Part shown: positions 17,259-23,807 of the stretch, one piece after another
How the letters are laid out: the number at the start of each line of letters is the position of its first letter
How positions within the stretch are numbered: position 1 is the first letter of the stretch
Position numbers and translations under genes: made by a program
Notes under the pieces: generated by a model
What the model was told of the DNA's origin: nothing
Database searches by the model: none
The model's input: the letters and a program-made list of their open reading frames with translations, nothing else
Assembly (NCBI GenBank): GCA_944326705.1
Contig: CALVEY010000016.1
Location: forward strand, 1 to 47,728
From: an uncultured Mucispirillum sp.
GTDB taxonomy: Bacteria; Chrysiogenota; Deferribacteres; Deferribacterales; Mucispirillaceae
Direction of reading: 5' to 3'
DNA length: 47,728 bases

Positions 17259-17286
17259 GTGTTACGATTTATGAAATTTATAACAC
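17259..17286. promoter_or_regulatory. NikR-type operator upstream of nikA
   Basis: GTGTTAC (17259-17265) and ATAACAC (17280-17286) form an inverted repeat with a 14-base spacer; the outer pairing extends to TGTGTTA/TAACACA. As I recall, NikR sites in deltaproteobacteria read GTGTTAC-N13/14-GTAACAC, one base different. It lies 17-44 bases upstream of the nikA start, suitable for repression by nickel-loaded NikR. No nikR gene is in the window. Confidence 0.65.
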
Positions 17287-17387
17287 ACTAAATATATTTA
17301 TGCAATATAATTTTTACTCTGGGTACCCCATTTTTTACAGCTTATTTTAATAACATATTTTATCGCAATTTAGTCGCATATATTCTT

Positions 17388-17413
17388 CGCCTTATAAATA
17401 GGCTCAGAAATGG
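17388..17413. repeat. Dispersed palindromic repeat, copy 1
   Basis: The stretch TTCGCCTTATAAATAGGCTC followed by AGAA is a small stem (GCCT/AGGC) with conserved flanks. The same pattern, TTCGCCTAC-N4-GTAGGCTC followed by TGAATGAC, occurs at 42937-42964. It is probably a dispersed REP-like element. Confidence 0.35.
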
Positions 17414-17435
17414 AAGTAATATAGAGTTTTTTACA

Positions 17436-17855
17436 TTATTCTTCTAGTATGTTTATATCTACAATATCATCAATATAGATTTTTGTATTATCAATTATAA
17501 TCACTCTATTATAAGTATCAATTTTTTTGATACTGCCTGTTACTTTTACAAACCTACCGCCGCTTTTTTTCTCATCTTCTATAAAATATTTTACATATAT
17601 CTTATTGACTGTATTTATATTATATAAGATATTCTGCAGGATATAATTAATCCTTTCTTTTGCTTCATCATCAAGGCTTAAATATGTTTCTGTAAGTCTT
17701 TCTGTTTCTTTCACTGCATCATTATGCCCTGGCAGAGCAGAAAATGGTGCAAACTGGGCAGCTCTGTTTAATATATTCATAGGTGCATGGATATTAGATA
17801 CTCTGCGCGGCATATTTATAATATCCCCATAATATTTATAACTGTCATTATCCAT
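17436..17855 (-). CDS. YolD-like protein, partner of Y-family polymerase
   Basis: A 139-residue protein with the YolD-like layout. An N-terminal helix (NMPRRVSNIHAPMNILNRAAQFAPFSALPGHNDA) is followed by a helical TERLTETYLSLDDEAKERIN segment and a C-terminal SH3-like beta part (GRFVKVTGSIKKIDTYNRVI, IYIDDIVDI). In Firmicutes YolD proteins sit beside Y-family polymerases and are thought to act as UmuD-like accessories. Here its start touches the stop of the polymerase gene (shared base 17855). Confidence 0.75.
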   Translation of the reverse strand: MDNDSYKYYGDIINMPRRVSNIHAPMNILNRAAQFAPFSALPGHNDAVKETERLTETYLSLDDEAKERINYILQNILYNINTVNKIYVKYFIEDEKKSGGRFVKVTGSIKKIDTYNRVIIIDNTKIYIDDIVDINILEE

Positions 17856-19357
17856 TAGGCTCTATGCCCTCCTATTTGATTATTCCTGTCTATTGTAGTA
17901 GCACCATCAAAAAGGTTCATACCCTTGATTACTGCATTTTTACCAAACCGCTTTTTTATATCTATTAAAGCTTTCTGCATATCCTTTTCTTTCAGCCTGC
18001 TTTTATCATCAGTTTTTGTATCTTCTTCTAAAAAATCTAATATTGTTAATGGTTTATGGGATGCATAATATGTATTTTCAGCAATTACATGGTTAAATGC
18101 AACACTTAATCTTCTAACCCATAAGTTTTTATCAGCAATGCTGTCATAAAGGGAAGATACTGCTGTAACTATATCTTTTGTAGATGATGTATAACTTTCT
18201 AAATTAATAGTGCCGTGAGCACTTTTAGGCTTAATTCTGCCATAGCTGTCTATTTTTAATGCTCCCCTGTATTCTTTCATATCATCTCTTGATAAGTTTT
18301 CTACATCATATCCAACAGTTAAAACTATCTGGTTTGTAACAAGCCCTTTTTCCACTAAATCAAGGGATAAAATATCTGCCATTTCTTTTACTGCTATGCG
18401 GGCTTTTTCCCATGTATATGGGCTGTGTAATACCTGTGCTGAGCCTATGCTTTTACTTTCAGGCTTATATGCTTTAATGTGTGATATAGTGCATGGCTCA
18501 TATCCCCAGGCATGGTCTATTAAAAGTTCTGCATTTACACCAAAAAGTTTATAAAGCAGCTCTTCATTATGTAAATCATTATGACTGATAGAGCATCTGG
18601 CAATATCTCCCATAGTATATATACCGTATTTTTCAAGTTTTTCTGCATACCCTTTGCCTACACGCCAGAAATCTGTTATAGGCCTATGCGCCCACAGCTT
18701 ATGGCGGTAAAGCATTTCATCAAGATATGCTATACGGACACCGTCCTCATCAGGCATTGTAAATTTTGCCATTATATCAAGTGCCACTTTTGCAAGATAT
18801 AAGTTTGTGCCGATACCTGCTGTAGCTGTAATACCTGTTTTTTTATAAATATCCTGCACTATCATTTTTGCAAGACTGTAAGGAGTGATATTATATACTT
18901 TTAAATAGCTTGTAATATCCATAAACACTTCATCTATGGAATAAACATGTATATCTTCAGGGGCAATATATTTTAAATATATTTCATAAACTAATGTGCT
19001 GTATTTTATATAATGAGCCATTCTTGGCGGTGCTGCTATAAAAGCAAGTGCCAGGCTTGGGTTATGCTGCAGCTCTGTAATATTATATGATTTACCAGTA
19101 AACTGTTTAAATGGTGAACGAATAAGCCTTTCTTTATTAATATTTTTAACCTGCTGCAAAACTTCAAAAAGCCGTGGTCTGCCAGATATACCAAAGGATT
19201 TTAATGCGGGAGTAACTGCTAAGCATATAGTTTTTTCACTGCGTGATTTATCTGCCACTACAAGATTAGTAGTAATAGGGTTAAGCCCTAAATCAACACA
19301 TTCCACAGAAGCATAAAAAGATTTTAAGTCTATACATAAATATATACTTTCTGCCAC
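17855..19357 (-). CDS. Y-family DNA polymerase, UvrX/UmuC-like
   Basis: Translesion polymerase of about 500 residues. The palm has YLCIDLKSFYASVE, with the first catalytic Asp about ten residues in, and YSIDEVFMDIT with the second Asp-Glu pair. The thumb helix-hairpin-helix region includes RPITDFWRVGKGYAEKLEKYGI, and the little-finger domain follows to about residue 430. It is nearer the UvrX/YqjW and ImpB/MucB group than DinB, as the YolD partner also suggests. A GTG at 19357 is the preferred start: GGAG lies six bases upstream. A TTG at 19369 is the alternative. Confidence 0.88.
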   Translation of the reverse strand: MAESIYLCIDLKSFYASVECVDLGLNPITTNLVVADKSRSEKTICLAVTPALKSFGISGRPRLFEVLQQVKNINKERLIRSPFKQFTGKSYNITELQHNPSLALAFIAAPPRMAHYIKYSTLVYEIYLKYIAPEDIHVYSIDEVFMDITSYLKVYNITPYSLAKMIVQDIYKKTGITATAGIGTNLYLAKVALDIMAKFTMPDEDGVRIAYLDEMLYRHKLWAHRPITDFWRVGKGYAEKLEKYGIYTMGDIARCSISHNDLHNEELLYKLFGVNAELLIDHAWGYEPCTISHIKAYKPESKSIGSAQVLHSPYTWEKARIAVKEMADILSLDLVEKGLVTNQIVLTVGYDVENLSRDDMKEYRGALKIDSYGRIKPKSAHGTINLESYTSSTKDIVTAVSSLYDSIADKNLWVRRLSVAFNHVIAENTYYASHKPLTILDFLEEDTKTDDKSRLKEKDMQKALIDIKKRFGKNAVIKGMNLFDGATTIDRNNQIGGHRA

Positions 19358-19383
19358 AGCTTTCTCCAATAAATAAAATTATC

Positions 19384-19395
19384 GAACAAATGTAT
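19384..19395. promoter_or_regulatory. Possible LexA (Cheo-type) box before the polymerase gene
   Basis: CGAAC-AAAT-GTATT upstream of the polymerase resembles the Gram-positive-type SOS box CGAAC-N4-GTTCG, matching six of eight core positions. Translesion polymerases are often SOS-controlled, but the match is imperfect and the LexA motif of this lineage is unknown to me. Confidence 0.25.
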
Positions 19396-19488
19396 TATAT
19401 ATAATTTTTAGAAAAAAGAAAAGCAGAAAATAAAATAAGATAAAAGAATATAATTTATGAATAAGTTAGATAAAAAGAATATAAAAAA

Positions 19489-19508
19489 GGCTGCTTTTAC
19501 TGGCAGCC
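19489..19508 (-). terminator. Terminator overlapping the end of a lipoprotein gene
   Basis: GGCTGC (19489-19494) and GCAGCC (19503-19508) form a 6-bp stem on the minus strand, followed by TTTTTT. The TAA stop of the lipoprotein gene lies in the 8-base loop. Confidence 0.75.
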
Positions 19509-20039
19509 ACTACCTATAAAATCTAAAGTAACATTACCAAAATAACCTGAAAATGTGTTATTCAAAACAGTATTACTTCCATTACCATTATACTCACTTG
19601 CAACCATTTCTATTTCAAGGCTGTATGTGCCATCAGTCAATCCTGCAGCTCTTGCATCACTTTGTGTAAGTGCAATTTCTGATGTAAGAGTGTTATTATA
19701 TTTAATATTTTGTGGAAGAGGAGTAATATCTATTGGAATATCATTAAAATAAAGCCTTGCTCTAACAAAACGAAGCTCACTGTCTCTTATAATAGAATCT
19801 ACATCACTGGTGCCATAATGCCCACTTGATTTAATAGTATATTGTATAACGCCACTACCATTAATAAAATTTATACATGCAGGTGGAAGTGTATATATAT
19901 TTGTGCCATTAGTTACACTGTCAATTTTAACTGATGCTGTAGTAAAATTAAAAACACCATTAACCTGGTCTGATGATTCCTTTTCTAAGGCACAAGACAT
20001 AATAAAAAATGGTATAATTAATGCTGCTAAATATTTCAT
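19497..20039 (-). CDS. Small lipoprotein of unknown function
   Basis: A 180-residue predicted lipoprotein. The signal peptide ends with lipobox IMSC (Cys16). The mature part is Asn/Thr/Ser-rich and looks beta-stranded (for example SELRFVRARLYFNDIPIDI and GTYSLEIEMVASEYN). It has only two more Cys, one of them next to last. I recognise no family. It is a single gene with its own terminator overlapping the last codons. A five-copy TATAAAA tandem repeat lies about 130 bases upstream and might affect its promoter. Confidence 0.6.
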   Translation of the reverse strand: MKYLAALIIPFFIMSCALEKESSDQVNGVFNFTTASVKIDSVTNGTNIYTLPPACINFINGSGVIQYTIKSSGHYGTSDVDSIIRDSELRFVRARLYFNDIPIDITPLPQNIKYNNTLTSEIALTQSDARAAGLTDGTYSLEIEMVASEYNGNGSNTVLNNTFSGYFGNVTLDFIGSGCQ

Positions 20040-20170
20040 ATTTTAACTCCTTATAATCTATTATGATAACATAAAATAAAATTAGTTCGCAAGAAAAATT
20101 ATAAATATATGAAATTAGAACTTCACAAACTTATCTACTTACTATTCTCTATTCTAAACTGCACAAAAAA

Positions 20171-20205
20171 TATAAAATATAAAATATAAAATATAAAATA
20201 TAAAA
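20171..20205. repeat. Tandem repeat, five copies of TATAAAA
   Basis: Five perfect 7-base units in the spacer upstream of the lipoprotein gene and downstream of the cytochrome gene. The other bases between 20040 and 20280 are AT-rich and hold no gene. Confidence 0.85.
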
Positions 20206-20280
20206 TATTTTGTTGTGATGAATTTTATAAAAAGAAGATATGTTTATATATATGATTATTTACTAAAAAAGATATAAAAA

Positions 20281-20305
20281 AAACTGCCACATAATGTGGC
20301 AGTTT
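20281..20305 (-). terminator. Terminator of the reductase module
   Basis: A perfect 11-bp stem (20281-20291 with 20295-20305) with loop TAA, followed on the minus strand by a T-run (A-run at 20275-20283 on +). It lies 27 bases after the cytochrome stop. Confidence 0.9.
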
Positions 20306-20331
20306 AATATTTTATTTAGCTTTTTTCTCTT

Positions 20332-20835
20332 TTACTTCATTGTATGCAGTGCACCAGCTTTTGTCATTGGTCTTGTTTTATGACATACTATACAGTTTTT
20401 AGCTGGTGTATTGCTCCAGTTGCCTACAGGGATTACACAGCTTGTGCCGCAGTGTGAGCCTGGGTCTGTCTGCACGCCTGATGCAAAGTTAGCTCTTGCG
20501 TGGCTCATTGGATATGCTGTTTCATGACATGAATCACAGAAATCCTGTTTGTGGCATGTCTGACATGTTGTCCTGTTCCACCTTGCTTCTAACCCATGTG
20601 TTTTATTCACAAAGGTTACTGTGTGGCTTCTTGGGGCTGTATCTTCATGACATGCTATACATTCACTTCTTTCTTCATGGCACATTAAGCATTCACTCAT
20701 ATTAGTTTTTGCTGCCTGACCATGCTGTTTTTCCCATGTGCTGTTGTGAGTGGACGGCTTTGTGCTGTCTACTGCTAGTGTTACACTAGCTATAAGTAAA
20801 GAGAATAAGCCGATTATTAATAATTTCATTTTCAT
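20332..20835 (-). CDS. Periplasmic pentahaem cytochrome c
   Basis: A 167-residue exported c-type cytochrome with a signal peptide (about 1-21). Five CxxCH haem sites start at Cys49, 59, 91, 100 and 148. A sixth pair, HCGTSC (128-133), has no following His and may be structural. Small multihaem cytochromes such as NrfB shuttle electrons in the periplasm. Here it closes an operon with a molybdenum reductase, Fe-S subunit, chaperone and outer-membrane barrel, so it probably feeds electrons to that reductase. GGGGGAAG precedes the ATG. Confidence 0.88.
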   Translation of the reverse strand: MKMKLLIIGLFSLLIASVTLAVDSTKPSTHNSTWEKQHGQAAKTNMSECLMCHEERSECIACHEDTAPRSHTVTFVNKTHGLEARWNRTTCQTCHKQDFCDSCHETAYPMSHARANFASGVQTDPGSHCGTSCVIPVGNWSNTPAKNCIVCHKTRPMTKAGALHTMK

Positions 20836-20847
20836 AACTTCTTCCCC

Positions 20848-22386
20848 CTACCAGATAAAGTTTGCCCAGATACTTACTGTATGAATATCTGGCTGTAAGT
20901 CTGCACTTTTAAAAAGGTCTGCATATTCATAAGTATAATCAAGCTGTAATACACACCAGTCTACTGGACGATACATTGCGCCAATGTATGCCATTGTTGT
21001 GTTTTCGTTTCTTTCGCTTAAATTCAGCACTTCTTCTCCATACTGTGGGTATGATTTTATTGGGCTGTTTCTATACTGGTAATTCTGAACATTCACACCT
21101 ACCCAGCCTTCTATTCTGTCTGTAAATACCTGAGTCATTCTAAAACCACCCATTACTTTAGAGTTGCTGTCCTGTCTTTTGTATTCTGCCACATCATACC
21201 AGTCTACTATTAAGCTTAAGTAGTTGTTTTTATGGATTAAGCCTACTAAGTCTACATTACCAAATACTCTTTGGTAGTCTCTGTCTCCGTAAGCTTCGCT
21301 GAAGTTAAATCTTGTTTCCCAGCCTACTCCTACTATTACATAATCAGTGATGCCTTGTGTCAGCATTACGCCACCCATTACATATTCACTTGAGCCGCCT
21401 AACATATCTTCATACATGGATACATATGGGTTGATATCACCTGTATTTTTATCATACTGGCCTGCAATGTATGCTGATACACCTGTGCGGCTTGCATCTA
21501 TATTGGCATCTAAACCTGCTTCATAAAGCATGGCTTTACCTACTATTGCGCCTTCAAGATATATATTTGATGATATTATATCTGGAAAGTTTAAGTTCTG
21601 GTCTATTCTGCCTTTGGCAACATGTGTATTAAAATCGCCGCCATCTTCATGCATAAAGTAGTTGTATTCTGCTCTGATTTTTGTACCGCTTACTGCTATT
21701 GGCACTTCTAATGCTGCACCTACTACAGATGTTTTTAAGTTGCTGTAATAGCTCACTGGAAGACCGCCGTATACATCAAGTTTAAAGTAGTCGCATGTAT
21801 CAAAATGAAGGCTGCCCCCGTCTATTTTATACATATCTAAGTTGTTTAAGTAGATTCTGCCTGCTGCTATATCTGTGTATGGCACTACTTTTTTAAACTC
21901 TACATTGGCTTGATATATTCTAAAGTTGCCGTCATAGTGTCCGTTTAAGCGGGTATATTCATCATATTTTCTTGATGTATATAAACCGTCATAAAACTGA
22001 TTATAACTGCTTCCCTGCTGGCTTGCTGATATGCCGTCCATTGTGCTGCCGCCAATACTTGGAAGGCTGTCATAAGCGCCTCGCATATTTAAGTTTACAT
22101 TCACTGTCCCCTGGCCAAGTTTTGCATCACTTAATCTAAGCCTTGCATATTGATATATTGACCAGTCTTCATCTTCGCCAAATTTCATTGTGGCTCTTGT
22201 TGTTAACCCTATTTTTAGTATCCCAGAATCACCAAAATCTAAGCCGTTTAAGCTCGCTTTGATACCGTTAGCGTTTACATGCTTACTCCATGAGTCTGGT
22301 GTAACATAGGCATCGCCAACATAGGCAAAAGCTGGAAGGGATAAAGCTAACAAACATGTTAATGTATTTAACATCAGCCTTTTCAT
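20848..22386 (-). CDS. Outer-membrane beta-barrel protein of the reductase module
   Basis: About 512 residues. A signal peptide (about 1-21, ending AFA) is followed by many alternating amphipathic strands and a C-terminal aromatic ending (SIWANFIW) typical of outer-membrane barrels. No CxxC is seen near the mature N-terminus, so it is not a plain MtrB homologue. It lies between the chaperone and cytochrome genes with gaps of 12 and 29 bases. A porin, or a sheath for electron transfer across the outer membrane, is inferred from context. I chose the second ATG (22386) because AGGAG is eight bases away. Confidence 0.7.
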   Translation of the reverse strand: MKRLMLNTLTCLLALSLPAFAYVGDAYVTPDSWSKHVNANGIKASLNGLDFGDSGILKIGLTTRATMKFGEDEDWSIYQYARLRLSDAKLGQGTVNVNLNMRGAYDSLPSIGGSTMDGISASQQGSSYNQFYDGLYTSRKYDEYTRLNGHYDGNFRIYQANVEFKKVVPYTDIAAGRIYLNNLDMYKIDGGSLHFDTCDYFKLDVYGGLPVSYYSNLKTSVVGAALEVPIAVSGTKIRAEYNYFMHEDGGDFNTHVAKGRIDQNLNFPDIISSNIYLEGAIVGKAMLYEAGLDANIDASRTGVSAYIAGQYDKNTGDINPYVSMYEDMLGGSSEYVMGGVMLTQGITDYVIVGVGWETRFNFSEAYGDRDYQRVFGNVDLVGLIHKNNYLSLIVDWYDVAEYKRQDSNSKVMGGFRMTQVFTDRIEGWVGVNVQNYQYRNSPIKSYPQYGEEVLNLSERNENTTMAYIGAMYRPVDWCVLQLDYTYEYADLFKSADLQPDIHTVSIWANFIW

Positions 22387-22415
22387 AGGCATAACTCCTT
22401 TTGTTTGATATTAAC

Positions 22416-23102
22416 TTAAGATAAACTTTCCTTTACCATTTCAAAATCATCTTTAAGAAAGCCTATCATAAAATAGCATACAGGTGCATAGAAACTTACA
22501 CTTTCAGCAAAGCCGATAACTGCTTTACTAAACATTTCCACCCATTTTAAAAGGTGCTCATCTAAAAACATTTTTTGTAAATGCAGCAGGCTGTTTACCT
22601 GTTCCATATCGCCTTTTACTATATTTTGTGCAATACCTTTTGAAAGGTATGACATAAACATAAGCTCGTAAGATATATGGTCCACCGGCTCATTTGAAGT
22701 GTGTTTCATGTCAAAATTACAGGATTTATATATATAAAATACTTTTCCTGTTTCTTCCTGCATGGTTAAGTGTGAAGGAGATAAATATGTAGATTCTGAC
22801 ACAGGTACTGAATCCCCTAAACAGAAAAGCCTTGTATAATCATGAAGAAGTTTGTCATCAAACTGCTTTTTTTCTTCCTCACTTAATGCATTCCTGCTTT
22901 TAATAAAATCCTGCACTGCTTTTAAGCCATCTTTCATCATTTTATCAGCACTATCTTCTAATTCAAATGATGAAAAAACTGCCTCAACATTTGCGAAAAG
23001 CTCATCTGCAGGCATATTTAAAAAGATATTAGAAAGCGTAGCATAGATAACTTCTCTGCCCTTGTGCATATCTACATCTATATTTTCTATTCCTGAATTC
23101 AT
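22416..23102 (-). CDS. TorD/DmsD-family molybdoenzyme chaperone
   Basis: An all-helical cytoplasmic chaperone of 228 residues. It carries the TorD-family signature EPVDHISYELMFMSYL (about 138-153), preceded by LHDYTRLFCLGDSVPVSESTYL. Such proteins bind the twin-arginine signal of a molybdoenzyme and help insert the cofactor before export. Its client is probably the reductase two genes upstream. A strong hairpin between the Fe-S gene and this one could lower its transcription relative to the reductase. Confidence 0.85.
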   Translation of the reverse strand: MNSGIENIDVDMHKGREVIYATLSNIFLNMPADELFANVEAVFSSFELEDSADKMMKDGLKAVQDFIKSRNALSEEEKKQFDDKLLHDYTRLFCLGDSVPVSESTYLSPSHLTMQEETGKVFYIYKSCNFDMKHTSNEPVDHISYELMFMSYLSKGIAQNIVKGDMEQVNSLLHLQKMFLDEHLLKWVEMFSKAVIGFAESVSFYAPVCYFMIGFLKDDFEMVKESLS

Positions 23103-23118
23103 TATATCCCCATTTCAT

Positions 23119-23142
23119 AAAAAGGGGCATACGCCCCTTTTT
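23119..23142 (-). terminator. Intra-operon terminator between Fe-S subunit and chaperone
   Basis: AAAAAGGGGC (23119-23128) pairs with GCCCCTTTTT (23133-23142) around loop ATAC, with T-rich flank on both strands. It would at least partly stop minus-strand transcription after the reductase genes. Confidence 0.75.
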
Positions 23143-23174
23143 ATATTATTCCTTACTATTGATTTTATTAAATC

Positions 23175-23792
23175 TTAAACCAATTTAGTAATATTTACAC
23201 TGATACGTTTTTTAATTAAGAAAGATGGTTTTGTATCAGTAGTAGTTGTAGTATTTTCTGAATAAGCATATGGAAAATCTGCTTTATTCAAACGAACTGC
23301 ATCAGGATATTTTCTTTGCAGGTCATCAATATCACCATAGTCTAATGCTCTTACTGGGCAAGCTGATACACATACAGGTGAATTGCCATCTTCAATTCTT
23401 TCCCAGCAGTATTTACATTTTTGCATAGGGTGGTCAACAACCCAGTTTTCGCCTTGTTTTGGTTCTTGTAAGTCATCAGCAATATGAGGTGCTGCAAAAG
23501 GACAAGCAGTAATACAGGCTTTTAATGCCTGACATTTATTTCTATCTACGATAACTATACCTTTATCTGTTTTTGTAATAGCATTAGCAGCACATGCTGT
23601 CATACATGCTGGTTCTTCACAATGGTTACAGCTCATAGTTAAGTTTTCAAAAACTGAGTTACCAGTTTCATAGTTTTGTTGTTTTCTCCAACGGACAGGA
23701 CCAGGGTTTACTTGGTTCCAGTCTTTGCATGATACTGAGCAAGCATTGCAGCCTATACATCTTGATTGGTCAAAATAAAATCCTAATTGCAT
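23175..23792 (-). CDS. dmsB: DmsB-like four-cluster ferredoxin subunit
   Basis: Electron-transfer subunit of 205 residues with four Fe-S binding sites. Cluster sites use Cys12/15/18/22, Cys55/58/63/67, a third site from Cys87, and Cys126/129/141/145. The third site reads CQALKACITAC, so the second Cys of the usual CxxCxxCxxxC is Leu90. This loss suggests a [3Fe-4S] cluster, as in NarH where Trp replaces the Cys. No export signal is present; it would travel with the Tat-exported large subunit. The gene follows the large subunit by 15 bases. Confidence 0.88.
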   Translation of the reverse strand: MQLGFYFDQSRCIGCNACSVSCKDWNQVNPGPVRWRKQQNYETGNSVFENLTMSCNHCEEPACMTACAANAITKTDKGIVIVDRNKCQALKACITACPFAAPHIADDLQEPKQGENWVVDHPMQKCKYCWERIEDGNSPVCVSACPVRALDYGDIDDLQRKYPDAVRLNKADFPYAYSENTTTTTDTKPSFLIKKRISVNITKLV

Positions 23793-23807
23793 GATTAAGT
23801 CCTCCCA

